Part shown: piece after piece, positions 26,895 through 34,412 of the stretch
How positions within the stretch are numbered: position 1 is the stretch's first letter
Layout: each line of letters begins with the position of its first letter
Assembly: GCF_003627075.1 (NCBI RefSeq)
Contig: NZ_CP032630.1
Location: forward strand, 1,178,001-1,242,000
Reading direction: 5' to 3'
Length of the DNA: 64,000 bases
Source of the DNA: Protaetiibacter intestinalis
GTDB lineage: Bacteria > Actinomycetota > Actinomycetes > Actinomycetales > Microbacteriaceae
Translations under genes and position numbers: made by a program
The notes under the pieces: model-generated
The model's input: the letters and a program-made list of their open reading frames with translations, nothing else
Databases searched by the model: none
Told to the model about the DNA's origin: nothing

Positions 26895-27848
26895 GTGCGC
26901 CACCTCATCATCATCGGCTCCGGCCCCGCCGGCTACACGGCCGCGATCTACGCCGCACGCGCCAACCTGAACCCGCTCGTCATCGCGAGCTCGGTCGAGT
27001 TCGGCGGCGAGCTCATGAAGACCACCGAGGTCGAGAACTTCCCCGGCTTCCCGGAGGGCATCATGGGCCCCGAGCTCATGGTGCGGATGCAGCAGCAGGC
27101 CGAGCGTTTCGGTGCGGAGATCGTCTACGACGACGTCACCGCCCTCGACCTGACGGGCGACGTGAAGCGCGTCACCCTCGGCGACGGCTCGGTGCACGAG
27201 GCGCACGCGATCATCTACGCCACCGGCTCCGCCTACCGCAAGCTCGGCCTGCCCGACGAGGAGCGCCTCTCCGGCTACGGCGTCTCGTGGTGCGCCACCT
27301 GCGACGGCGCCTTCTTCCGTCAGAAGAAGGTGGCCGTGATCGGCGGCGGCGACTCGGCGCTCGAGGAGGCGACCTTCCTCACCCGATTCGCGGACGTCGT
27401 GTACCTCATCCACCGTCGCGACAGCTTCCGCGCATCCGCCGCGATGCAGGAGCGCGCCTTCTCCGACCCGAAGATCCAGGTGATCTGGAACAACGAGGTC
27501 AAGCACGTGTACGGCGACGAGAAGGTCACCGGCATCGGCATCGTGAACACGGTCGACGGCACCGAGACGACCCTGGATGTGCAGGGGATGTTCGTGGCGA
27601 TCGGTGCCGACCCGCGCACCCACCTCGTGCACGGGCAGCTGGAGCTGGCCCCCGAGGGCACGATCGCGGTGCAGGGGCGCAGCTCGCGCACCAACATCCC
27701 GGGCGTCTTCGCCGCGGGTGACGTGATCGACCCGAGCTACAAGCAGGCGGCGACCGCCGCCGGTTCGGGCGTCGTCGCGGCGCTCGACGCCGAGCACTAC
27801 CTCGCCGAGATCGCGGATGCGGCGAAGGCCGCCGCGGTCCCGGCCTGA
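26895..27848 (+). CDS. trxB: Thioredoxin-disulfide reductase
   Basis: A 317-residue flavoenzyme that passes electrons from NADPH to thioredoxin. FAD motif IIGSGPAGYTAAIYAAR (7-23), the redox disulfide C133/C136 in SWCATCDG, NADPH motif VIGGGDSALEEATFL and C-terminal FAAGDV with YKQAATAAGSG. In contrast to the flavoprotein at 3990, all reductase residues are present. GTG at 26895 follows AGGAG; upstream in-frame sequence is repeat DNA and was rejected. trxA follows 26 bases downstream, so the pair forms the standard thioredoxin system. Confidence 0.98.
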   Translation: MRHLIIIGSGPAGYTAAIYAARANLNPLVIASSVEFGGELMKTTEVENFPGFPEGIMGPELMVRMQQQAERFGAEIVYDDVTALDLTGDVKRVTLGDGSVHEAHAIIYATGSAYRKLGLPDEERLSGYGVSWCATCDGAFFRQKKVAVIGGGDSALEEATFLTRFADVVYLIHRRDSFRASAAMQERAFSDPKIQVIWNNEVKHVYGDEKVTGIGIVNTVDGTETTLDVQGMFVAIGADPRTHLVHGQLELAPEGTIAVQGRSSRTNIPGVFAAGDVIDPSYKQAATAAGSGVVAALDAEHYLAEIADAAKAAAVPA

Positions 27849-27874
27849 CCGTCCGTCCCACCGAAAGGAATCCC

Positions 27875-28201
27875 ATGTCCGCAGCCAAGGCCGTCACCGA
27901 CGCCACCTTCGCCGACGAGGTGCTGAACTCCGAGAAGCCGATCATGGTCGACTTCTGGGCCACCTGGTGCGGCCCGTGTCGCGCCGTCTCGCCGATCCTC
28001 GACAAGATCGCCGAGGAGCACGCCGACAAGATCTCGATCGTGAAGCTCGACGTCGACGACAACCCCGAGACCGCCATGAAGTACGGCATCACCTCGATCC
28101 CGGCGATGTACGTGTTCCAGAACGGCGAGGTCGTCAAGCGGGTCATCGGCGCGAAGCCGAAGCCGGCCCTCGAGGCCGACCTGGCCGAGTTCCTGGCGTA
28201 A
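27875..28201 (+). CDS. trxA: Thioredoxin
   Basis: A 108-residue cytosolic thiol-disulfide protein with active site WCGPC (C32 and C35), the preceding VDFWATWCGPC strand, conserved cis-proline in SIPAMYVF, and the usual length. Reduced by TrxB, which is encoded immediately upstream, it serves ribonucleotide reductase, peroxiredoxins and methionine sulfoxide reductases. ATG at 27875 follows GAAAGGAA. A strong hairpin terminator lies 14 bases after the stop. Confidence 0.98.
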   Translation: MSAAKAVTDATFADEVLNSEKPIMVDFWATWCGPCRAVSPILDKIAEEHADKISIVKLDVDDNPETAMKYGITSIPAMYVFQNGEVVKRVIGAKPKPALEADLAEFLA

Positions 28202-28215
28202 GCCACTCGCACACC

Positions 28216-28258
28216 CGCGGCCCCTGCAGCCCTGTCGGCGCAGGGGCCGCGGTGTTTG
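28216..28258 (+). terminator. Terminator of trxB-trxA
   Basis: A perfect 12-bp stem (CGCGGCCCCTGC at 28216-28227 with GCAGGGGCCGCG at 28240-28251) is followed by GTGTTTG, just downstream of trxA. Confidence 0.75.
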
Positions 28259-28297
28259 TGCGGCTACCCTGGAGGGCACCGGACGATCGGACCGCAC

Positions 28298-29599
28298 ATG
28301 ACAGGCACCCAGGGCACCAACCTCGACCAGTGGTACGGGCATTACGCCGCGCGCACCGCCGGCCTTGCCGCCTCCGAGGTGCGGGCCCTGTTCGCCGTCG
28401 CGAGCCGACCCGAGGTGGTCTCGCTCGCGGGCGGCATGCCGTACGTGTCGGCCCTGCCGCAGCAGCTCATCGAGACGGCCGTCGAGCGCACGGTGTCGGA
28501 GCAGGGCGCGGTCGCGCTCCAGTACGGCTCCGGTCAGGGGGTGCCCCGGCTGCGTGAGCAGATCCTCGAGGTGATGGCGCTCGAGGGCATCCACGGCTCC
28601 GTCGACGACGTAGTCGTGACGACCGGTTCGCAGCACGCGCTCGAGCTGCTGTCGAAGCTGTTCCTCGACCCGGGCGACGTGGTGATCGCCGAGGGCCCGA
28701 GCTATGTCACCGCGATCACGGTGTTCCGCTCCTTCCAGGCCGAGACGGTGCACTCGCCGATGGATGCCGACGGTCTCGAACCGCAGGCGCTGCGCGAGAC
28801 GATCGCGCGCGTGAAGGCGGAGGGCAAGCGGATCAAGTTCCTGTACCTGATCCCGAGCTTCCAGAACCCGATGGGCGTCACCCTCACGTGGGAGCGGCGC
28901 GTCGAGATCCTCGAGATCGCCCGCTCCGAGGGCATCCTCGTGCTCGAAGACAACCCCTACGGGTTGCTCTACTTCGATCAGGCGCCGCCGCCCGCCATCC
29001 GCTCGCTCGACGAGGACGGCGTCGTGTACCTCGGCACCTTCTCCAAGACCCTGGCCCCCGGACTCCGCGTCGGCTGGGCGATCGCGCCCCACGCCATCCG
29101 CGAGAAGCTCGTGCTCGCGAACGAGGCCGCCATCCTGTCGCCATCCTCGTTCTCGCAGATCGTCATCTCCGAGTACATGGAGACCGCCGACTGGCGCGGG
29201 CAGATCGACACCTTCCGCGGCGTCTACCGCGAGCGCCGGGATGCCATGCTCGCCGCCCTGCAGGAGCACCTGCCGAGCATGAGCTGGACGGTGCCGAACG
29301 GCGGCTTCTACGTGTGGCTCACGATGCCCGAGCACCTCGACTCGAAGGCCATGCTGCCGCGCGCCGTCAAGGAGCTCGTCGCCTACACCCCCGGCACCGC
29401 GTTCTACGCCGACGGCAACGGGCGCCGCAACATGCGCCTGTCGTTCTGCTATCCCAAGCCCGACTTCATCCGGGAGGGCATCCGCCGCCTCGCCACCGTC
29501 ATCAACGGCGAGCTGGCGCTGCTGGGCGAGTTCTCGCAGACGGCGCCGCTGCCGATCGTGCCCGCCGAGCGCGACGTGCTGCCCCCCTTCGCCGGCTGA
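28298..29599 (+). CDS. PLP-dependent aminotransferase, class I/II
   Basis: A 433-residue fold-type I aminotransferase of the MocR-catalytic/2-aminoadipate group, without a GntR DNA-binding domain. Motifs include LQYGSGQGVPRLREQI, TTGSQHALELLSKLFLDPGD, IPSFQNPMGVT, EDNPYGLLYF and the PLP lysine in GTFSKTLAPGLRVGWA. Substrates of the group include 2-aminoadipate, aromatic and branched-chain amino acids; the specific one is not clear. ATG 28298 was taken. Position between trxA and ddl is typical of the chromosomal region in Microbacteriaceae rather than of a dedicated pathway. Confidence 0.9.
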   Translation: MTGTQGTNLDQWYGHYAARTAGLAASEVRALFAVASRPEVVSLAGGMPYVSALPQQLIETAVERTVSEQGAVALQYGSGQGVPRLREQILEVMALEGIHGSVDDVVVTTGSQHALELLSKLFLDPGDVVIAEGPSYVTAITVFRSFQAETVHSPMDADGLEPQALRETIARVKAEGKRIKFLYLIPSFQNPMGVTLTWERRVEILEIARSEGILVLEDNPYGLLYFDQAPPPAIRSLDEDGVVYLGTFSKTLAPGLRVGWAIAPHAIREKLVLANEAAILSPSSFSQIVISEYMETADWRGQIDTFRGVYRERRDAMLAALQEHLPSMSWTVPNGGFYVWLTMPEHLDSKAMLPRAVKELVAYTPGTAFYADGNGRRNMRLSFCYPKPDFIREGIRRLATVINGELALLGEFSQTAPLPIVPAERDVLPPFAG

Positions 29600-29612
29600 C
29601 CGGAGGTTTCAC

Positions 29613-30566
29613 GTGACCGACACCCCCACCCACATCGTCGTGCTCGCCGGCGGCATCTCCCACGAGCGCGACGTGTCGCTGCGCTCCGGACGCCGCGTCG
29701 CCGACGCCCTCGCCGGCCACGGCGCCCAGGTGGAGCTGCGCGACCCCGACGCGACCCTGCTCGCCTACCTCGGCGAGCACCGCCCCGACGTCGTGTGGCC
29801 GGCCCTGCACGGCGCGAGCGGCGAGGACGGCGCGCTGCGCGGGCTGCTCGAGTTCCTCGGGGTGCCCTACGTCGGCTCCCGCTCGGCGGCGGCACGCCTC
29901 GCCTGGGACAAGCCGACCGCCAAGGCCATCGTGGAGCGCGCCGGCGTCGCGACCCCGCGATCCATCACCCTTCCGCGGGACGCGTTCCGCGAGCTCGGGG
30001 CGGATGCCGTGTTCGAGGCGATCGCCGACGAGCTGCCGGTGCCGCTCGTCGTGAAGCCCGCCCGCGGCGGCTCGGCCCAGGGCGTGACCATCGTCGAGGA
30101 CCGCAAGGACCTGCCGCGCGCCATGGTCGACGCCTACACCTACGGGGATGTGGCGCTCGTCGAGCAGTGCATCCGCGGCACCGAGATCGCGATCGGCGTC
30201 ATCGACACGGGGGACGGGCCCGTCGCCCTGCCGGCGGTCGAGATCGAGCCGCTCTCGGGCGTCTACAGCTTCGAGGCGCGCTACAACGCGGGGGAGACCC
30301 GCTTCTACGTGCCGGCGCGGCTGCCGGATGATGTGGCGGCGCGCGCGGCCGAGTCGGCCCTCGCCGCCCACCGCGCGCTCGGCATGCGACACATCTCGCG
30401 CGTCGACCTCATCGTCGACGGCTCGGGCACCCCCTGGTTCCTGGAGGCGAACGTGCTGCCGGGCCTCACCGAGACCTCGCTGCTCCCCCAGGCCCTCGAG
30501 GCCGCCGGCCACGACCTCGGCTGGGTGTACGCGGCCCTCGCCGAAGACGCCCGCCGCGAGCCGTAA
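29613..30566 (+). CDS. ddl: D-alanine--D-alanine ligase family protein
   Basis: A 317-residue ATP-grasp ligase. The N terminus VVLAGGISHERDVSLRSGRRV, the loop VWPALHGASGEDGALRGLLEFLGVPYVGS and the ATP-binding segments VVKPARGGSAQGVTIV and FLEANVLPGLTETSL match Ddl. It would join two D-alanines for the peptidoglycan stem. It is somewhat shorter than classical DdlA/B (about 350), so a paralogue with related ligase activity remains possible. GTG 29613 follows GGAGG with good spacing and lies 13 bases after the aminotransferase stop, so the two are co-transcribed. Confidence 0.85.
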   Translation: MTDTPTHIVVLAGGISHERDVSLRSGRRVADALAGHGAQVELRDPDATLLAYLGEHRPDVVWPALHGASGEDGALRGLLEFLGVPYVGSRSAAARLAWDKPTAKAIVERAGVATPRSITLPRDAFRELGADAVFEAIADELPVPLVVKPARGGSAQGVTIVEDRKDLPRAMVDAYTYGDVALVEQCIRGTEIAIGVIDTGDGPVALPAVEIEPLSGVYSFEARYNAGETRFYVPARLPDDVAARAAESALAAHRALGMRHISRVDLIVDGSGTPWFLEANVLPGLTETSLLPQALEAAGHDLGWVYAALAEDARREP

Positions 30567-30614
30567 TCCGCGGCTGATCAGGTGTTTTCCTGACTCCATG
30601 GAGCCTGCGACGCG

Positions 30615-30652
30615 GGTTTCGTTACGCCCGCTCCGCGGGCTACTCAACCAGC
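30615..30652 (-). repeat. REP-like unit
   Basis: GGTTTCGTTACG ... CTACTCAACC with an inner CCCGCTCCGCGGG hairpin; reverse orientation. First of a cluster filling the ddl-parB gap. Confidence 0.75.
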
Positions 30653-30701
30653 AGAAGGTGGTATCACGCGGTACGGCCTGCGGCCGTGCTGTCACCTTCC
30701 C

Positions 30702-30762
30702 GCCGGTTGAGCCACGTCTGCACGGGTTTCGATACGCGCCCTGCGGGCGCTACTCAACCAGC
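30702..30762. repeat. Deletion derivative of the composite element
   Basis: A truncated left unit (GCCGGTTGAGCC, about 30702-30714) is joined directly to the spacer piece ACGTCTGCACG and a complete right unit (30725-30762). The inner hairpin and the GGGGCCTCACCG block are gone, so it looks like a composite element with an internal deletion. Confidence 0.6.
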
Positions 30763-30801
30763 AGAGGGGTGGCGTCACTCGGTCCGGCCGGCGGCCTTCC
30801 C

Positions 30802-30940
30802 GCTGGTTGAGTGCCGCCGAAGGCGGTGTATCGAAACCACGACGGACGCCCCTCGACGGGGCGCCCGTCGTCGGTGAGGCCCCACTGGACCACGTCTGCA
30901 CGGGTTTCGATACGCGCCCTCCGGGCGCTACTCAACCAGC
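30802..30940. mobile_element. Composite MITE-like element 2 with REP ends
   Basis: A 139-bp relative of the element at 26676-26818, same orientation. Units at 30802-30838 and 30903-30940 are inverted; hairpin arms are 30839-30852 and 30858-30871. The spacer shows the same two constant blocks with six different bases between them. It ends 13 bases before the parB stop. Confidence 0.7.
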
Positions 30941-30952
30941 AGAGGGGAACGC

Positions 30953-31906
30953 CTACGCGCCGAACGGGTCCTGGCCCAGCTCGGTGAGGATCCGGTTCAG
31001 GTCGCCCACGGTGGCGAAGTCGATGACGATGGTGCCCTTGCTCGCCCCGAGGGTGATCTTCACGCGGGTGTCGAGCCGGTCGCCGAGGCGCTCCGCCACC
31101 TCGGCCAGGTGGTCCTGTCGACGCCCGGCCGCGGGCTTCGCCTTGCTCGGCTTGTTCGACACGAGCCCGGCCGCCACCTCGGCGGCGCGCACCGACAGCT
31201 CCTCGTTGACGATCTTGTCGGCCAGCTTCTCCATCGCCGCGTCGTCGCCGACCGACAGGATGGCGCGGGCGTGGCCCGCGCTCAGCACCCCGGCGGCCAC
31301 CTTGCGCTGCACCGCCGCCGGTAGCCGCAGCAGCCGGAGGGTGTTGCTGATCTGCGGACGCGAGCGCCCGATCCGCTCGGCGAGCTGCTCCTGGGTGATG
31401 CCGAAGTCCTCGAGCAGCTGCTTGTAGGCCGACGCCTCCTCCAGCGGGTTCAGTTCGGCGCGGTGCAGGTTCTCGAGCAGGGCGTCGCGCAGCATCGCCT
31501 CGTCGTCGGTGTTCCGCACGACCGCGGGGATCGCCTCGAGCCCGGCCGCCTTCGACGCGCGCAGGCGCCGCTCGCCCATGATGAGCTCGTACTGCGGCTC
31601 CCCCGCCGATGCACCCGGCCGCGGGCGCACCACGATCGGTTGCAGCACGCCGAACTCGCGCACCGAGACGATGAGCTCGTCGAGCTCCTCCTGGCGGAAC
31701 TCGTGCCGCGGCTGCTGCGGGTTCGGGACGATGTCGTCCGGCGACAGGCTCGCGAGCCGGGCGCCCGGCACCGCCACGAGCTCTGCATCCGCGTGCTCCT
31801 CGGCGGCGGGGAAGAACACGTCGACGGGGCGCTCGTGGTGCTCGTCCGAGGTCGGGATGAGCGCGCCGATGCCGCGACCGAGTCCCGTGCGCTTGGGAGC
31901 CGCCAT
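30953..31906 (-). CDS. parB: Chromosome-partitioning protein ParB
   Basis: A 317-residue CTPase clamp that loads at parS sites. The N terminus KRTGLGRGIGALIP is typical, followed by the ParB/Srx domain (about 50-145) with NPQQPRHEF, GERRLRASKAAG and the CTP-binding ENLHRAELNPLEEA, and the helix-turn-helix ITQEQLAERIGRSRPQISNTLRLLRLP (about 165-190). The C-terminal dimerisation region ends in LNRILTELG. Its start overlaps the parA stop by one base. Two parS sites lie 0.9 and 2.5 kb upstream, so the ParB load zone is at the origin. Confidence 0.97.
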   Translation of the reverse strand: MAAPKRTGLGRGIGALIPTSDEHHERPVDVFFPAAEEHADAELVAVPGARLASLSPDDIVPNPQQPRHEFRQEELDELIVSVREFGVLQPIVVRPRPGASAGEPQYELIMGERRLRASKAAGLEAIPAVVRNTDDEAMLRDALLENLHRAELNPLEEASAYKQLLEDFGITQEQLAERIGRSRPQISNTLRLLRLPAAVQRKVAAGVLSAGHARAILSVGDDAAMEKLADKIVNEELSVRAAEVAAGLVSNKPSKAKPAAGRRQDHLAEVAERLGDRLDTRVKITLGASKGTIVIDFATVGDLNRILTELGQDPFGA

Positions 31907-32814
31907 CAGTTGTCCTCCTGCTTCCTGGCCCCGCGTCGGGCGATCTCTGCTGCGGCCTCGCGGTACGACAGGGATCCCGGCGAGTTGAGGTCGTAGCTGA
32001 TGACGCTCTGGCCGTAGCTGGGCGCCTCGGAGATGCGCACCGAACGCGGGATCACCGTGTCGAGCACCTCGTCGGGGAAGTGCTCGCGCACCTCGTGGAC
32101 GACCTGATGCGCGAGGTTGGTGCGGGAATCGTACATCGTGAGCAGGATCGTCGAGACGGCGAGCTCCGGATTCAGGTGCCGCTCGATGAGCTTGATGTTG
32201 TTGAGGAGCTGTGACAGCCCCTCGAGCGCGTAGTACTCGCACTGGATGGGGATGAGCACCTCGCGCGCCGCGACGAAGGCGTTGATCGTCAGCAGCCCGA
32301 GCGAGGGCGGGCAGTCGATGAAGACGTAGTGGGGCGCGCGCTCCCCCGCCTGCTCGATGTAGGCCTCGAGGGCGGAGCGCAGCCGCTGCTCGCGCGCCAC
32401 CATCGACACGAGCTCGATCTCGGCGCCGGCGAGGTGGATCGTGGCGGGGATGCAGTCGAGCGTCTCGAAGTCGGGGCTCGCCTGCACGACCTCCGCCATG
32501 GGCACGTCGTTGATGATGACGTCGTAGACGCTCGGCGTCTCGGAGCGGTGCTCGACGCCGAGGGCGGTGGATGCGTTGCCCTGCGGGTCGAGGTCGATCA
32601 CGAGCACGCGGGCGCCCGCCTGGGCGAGCGCCGCGGCCAGGTTGACCGCCGTGGTGGTCTTGCCGACGCCGCCCTTCTGGTTCGCGACCGTGAAGACGCG
32701 CGTCCGCGGCGGGACGGGGAACGGCTCGGCGGCGAGAGCCTGGCGGCGCCGGGTGATCTCGGCGACCTCGCGCGCCAACGGGGTCGACGCATCGAAGGGG
32801 CTGGGGGTGGTCAC
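31906..32814 (-). CDS. parA: Chromosome-partitioning ATPase ParA (Soj)
   Basis: A 302-residue deviant-Walker ATPase. KGGVGKTTTAVNLAAALA is the P-loop, DLDPQGNAST follows, and FIDCPPSLGLLTINAFVAA marks the switch region. It works with ParB and parS to move new origins apart. The start is uncertain: GTG 32814 has AGGGAG very close; an ATG at 32844 would place the parS sequence inside the reading frame (residues FHVKH) and is also possible. parB follows with one-base overlap. Confidence 0.95.
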   Translation of the reverse strand: MTTPSPFDASTPLAREVAEITRRRQALAAEPFPVPPRTRVFTVANQKGGVGKTTTAVNLAAALAQAGARVLVIDLDPQGNASTALGVEHRSETPSVYDVIINDVPMAEVVQASPDFETLDCIPATIHLAGAEIELVSMVAREQRLRSALEAYIEQAGERAPHYVFIDCPPSLGLLTINAFVAAREVLIPIQCEYYALEGLSQLLNNIKLIERHLNPELAVSTILLTMYDSRTNLAHQVVHEVREHFPDEVLDTVIPRSVRISEAPSYGQSVISYDLNSPGSLSYREAAAEIARRGARKQEDN

Positions 32815-32824
32815 ATCTCCCTCT

Positions 32825-32846
32825 CGATGTTTCACGTGAAACATCG
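32825..32846. other. parS site 1
   Basis: TGTTTCACGTGAAACA, the exact consensus parS, at 32828-32843, extended by CGA/TCG to a 22-bp perfect palindrome. It sits at the 5' end of parA and binds ParB. Confidence 0.97.
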
Positions 32847-32918
32847 CGGCCGTGCGGCCGCGACTCTCCACTGTAAACCAGCCCACCCGCGGCGGTCTCG
32901 CCCGTTCCCCCTCGGGGT

Positions 32919-32956
32919 GGTCTCGATACGCCGGCTCCGCCGGCTACTCGACCAGC
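32919..32956 (-). repeat. REP-like unit, GGTCTCGATACG variant
   Basis: GGTCTCGATACG ... CTACTCGACCAGC with an inner CCGGCTCCGCCGG hairpin. This variant pairs GGTCTCGA with TCGACC ends. Confidence 0.75.
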
Positions 32957-32970
32957 GGAAGCCCTACCCG

Positions 32971-33009
32971 TTGGTTGAGTAGCGTCCGAAGGGCGCGTAT
33001 CGAAACCAA
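32971..33009 (+). repeat. REP-like unit
   Basis: TTGGTTGAGTAGCG ... CGTATCGAAACCAA, forward orientation, inner hairpin around GTCCGAAGGGC. It forms an inverted pair with the unit at 32919 across 14 bases. Confidence 0.75.
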
Positions 33010-33095
33010 CACCGCCGGCCTCGATGACCAGCGAGGGGTGCGACCGCTGTGGAGAACCCCCGACGCCCTCCCCCGCACCCCGCCATGATGTCCGC

Positions 33096-33452
33096 ATGAT
33101 CGCGATGTACATCCTGCGCTGCGCCGACGGCAGCTACTACGTGGGCTCCGCCCGCGACCTGGACGCCCGCATGCTGCAGCACGCGGCCGGCGTCGGCAGC
33201 CGCTACACGAGCCGCCGCATGCCGGTGGCGCTCGTCTACGTTCACGAGTGCACCAACATCGGCGACGCGTACGCCGCCGAGAAGCGGGTGCAGGGGTGGT
33301 CGCGGGCGAAACGCGAGGCGCTCATCCGCGGGGAGACGAGGCTGCTGCCGGCACTCAGCAGGAAGCGGTTCCCGAAGCGGGGTGCCGACGGCGGTGGTCT
33401 CGATACGCCGGCCGCTCGACCAGCAGAGAACCCTCCCCCGCCCGTCGGTTGA
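33096..33452 (+). CDS. GIY-YIG endonuclease-domain protein, C terminus built from a repeat
   Basis: A 118-residue protein of the YhbQ/UPF0213-like GIY-YIG group. The start MYILRCADGSYYVGSARDLDARMLQH carries the paired Y-I-L and Y-Y-V-G strands and the catalytic Arg region; YTSRRMPVALVY and the Glu in AEKRVQGWSRAKREALI complete the domain (about residues 4-92). Residues from about 101 (GLDTPAARPAENPP) are encoded by the REP-like unit at 33396-33424 and its flank, so the natural end was probably replaced. The gene stands alone, opposite in direction to rsmG and parA, inside the densest repeat cluster. ATG 33096 used; ATG 33105 is equally possible; no clear ribosome-binding site. Confidence 0.85.
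   Translation: MIAMYILRCADGSYYVGSARDLDARMLQHAAGVGSRYTSRRMPVALVYVHECTNIGDAYAAEKRVQGWSRAKREALIRGETRLLPALSRKRFPKRGADGGGLDTPAARPAENPPPPVG
33396..33424 (-). repeat. Shortened REP-like unit inside the nuclease gene
   Basis: GGTCTCGATACGCCGGCCGCTCGACCAGC: both ends are kept but about nine bases of the centre, including the CTACT part, are missing. It lies within the 3' end of the GIY-YIG coding region. Confidence 0.7.
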
Positions 33453-33467
33453 GTAGCGCTGCAGGGC
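33444..33467 (+). repeat. Truncated REP-like unit
   Basis: GTCGGTTGAGTAGCGCTGCAGGGC without the TATCGAAACC half; it overlaps the nuclease stop codon. Confidence 0.6.
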
Positions 33468-33479
33468 ATCCCCCTCCCG

Positions 33480-33519
33480 TTGGTTGAGTAGCGCCCGGAG
33501 GGCGCGTATCGAAACCAAC
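33480..33519 (+). repeat. REP-like unit
   Basis: TTGGTTGAGTAGCGCCCG ... GGGCGCGTATCGAAACCAA, complete, inner stem GCGCCC/GGGCGC. Confidence 0.8.
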
Positions 33520-33536
33520 GCGTGGGGGCGGGGGGT

Positions 33537-33574
33537 GGTCTCGATACGCCCGCTTCGCGGGCTACTCGACCAGC
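33537..33574 (-). repeat. REP-like unit, GGTCTCGATACG variant
   Basis: GGTCTCGATACGCCCGC ... GCGGGCTACTCGACC, complete, inverted relative to the unit at 33480-33519. Confidence 0.8.
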
Positions 33575-33582
33575 AGGGGTAC

Positions 33583-33607
33583 CGCTGCGCCGGCTACTCG
33601 ACCAGCG
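33583..33607 (-). repeat. Truncated REP-like unit
   Basis: CGCTGCGCCGGCTACTCGACCAGCG keeps only the CTACTCGACC half. Confidence 0.55.
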
Positions 33608-33653
33608 GAGGTTGTCGCCGCGACCGGACTCTCGGCCACGGGCGAGCCTTCCG

Positions 33654-33693
33654 TTGGTTGAGTAGCGCCCGAAGGGCGCGTATCGAAACCAAC
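33654..33693 (+). repeat. REP-like unit
   Basis: TTGGTTGAGTAGCGCCCG ... GGGCGCGTATCGAAACCAA, complete; followed at 33701-33741 by a degenerate inverted partner ending GATGCTCGACCAGCG. Confidence 0.8.
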
Positions 33694-33751
33694 CCGTGGA
33701 GGCGGCGGGTGGCGCCGCTCCGCGGGATGCTCGACCAGCGGGAGAGAGCGG

Positions 33752-34378
33752 CTACGGGCGGGTGGCTCGGAAGACGCGGGTGGGCTCGGGCACGACGCCC
33801 TCGCCGAGGAGTTCGACGCGCACGTCGGTGAGGCGCGCCTTGCGGATCTGCTTCTCGGCGGCGATCACCTCGTCGTCGACGCGGGCGCCCTTCATGAAGA
33901 CGAGCTCGCCGCCGGAGCGCAGCAGCGGCACGGTGAGGGGGATGAGCTTCGACAGCGCCGACACGGCGCGTGCCGTCACCTGGTCGAGCGGCTCGGCGAG
34001 CCGTGCCTCCTCCGCGCGTGCCCGCACCACCTCGACGTTGTCGAGGCCGAGGGCCTCCGCCTCCTCGACGAGCCAGTCGACGCGGCGCTCCATCGGCTCG
34101 ATGAGCACGAACCGCGCATCCGGGCGTGCGATCGCGAGCACGAGGCCGGGCAGGCCCGCGCCGCTCCCGACGTCTCCGACGCGTCCCGCACGGAGCAGGG
34201 GAGCGACGAGGGCGGAGTTCAGCACGTGCCGCGACCACAGCCGCGGCAGCTCGAGGGGACCGATGAGTCCGCGGGTCTCGCCCTCACGGGCGAGGTCGGC
34301 CGTGAACCGGCGAGCCAGTTCGATCCGCTCGCCGAAGAGCTGCGCCGCGACGGCGGGTTCCGCCTCGAGCCCGCTCAT
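33752..34378 (-). CDS. rsmG: 16S rRNA m7G527 methyltransferase
   Basis: A 208-residue SAM-dependent methyltransferase (RsmG/GidB) that makes N7-methylguanosine at position 527 of 16S rRNA. The motif VGDVGSGAGLPGLVLAIARPDARFVLIEPMERRVDWL is the SAM-binding site, and LWSRHVLNSALV and VTARAVSALSKLI are family blocks. Normal length. A parS site lies 10 bases before its start. It is the last gene of the leftward rpmH-rnpA-yidD-yidC-khpB-rsmG run, in the order seen at most actinobacterial origins. Confidence 0.97.
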   Translation of the reverse strand: MSGLEAEPAVAAQLFGERIELARRFTADLAREGETRGLIGPLELPRLWSRHVLNSALVAPLLRAGRVGDVGSGAGLPGLVLAIARPDARFVLIEPMERRVDWLVEEAEALGLDNVEVVRARAEEARLAEPLDQVTARAVSALSKLIPLTVPLLRSGGELVFMKGARVDDEVIAAEKQIRKARLTDVRVELLGEGVVPEPTRVFRATRP

Positions 34379-34387
34379 CGCATCCCC

Positions 34388-34409
34388 CGATGTTTCACGT
34401 GAAACATCG
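34388..34409. other. parS site 2
   Basis: Exact TGTTTCACGTGAAACA at 34391-34406 within the same 22-bp palindrome (CGA...TCG) found at 32825-32846. It lies between khpB and rsmG. Confidence 0.97.
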
Positions 34410-34412
34410 CGA

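Noticed and set aside
28216..28258. Small RNA gene
   Set aside because: The strong stem directly after trxA is better explained as its terminator; there is no separate promoter.
29606..29616. Third parS site at the ddl start (TTTCACGTGACC)
   Set aside because: Only TTTCACGTGA matches; the right half of the palindrome is missing.
26641..33741. CRISPR array
   Set aside because: Repeats are not evenly spaced, occur in both orientations, are individually palindromic and have no unique spacers of constant length; no cas genes lie nearby.
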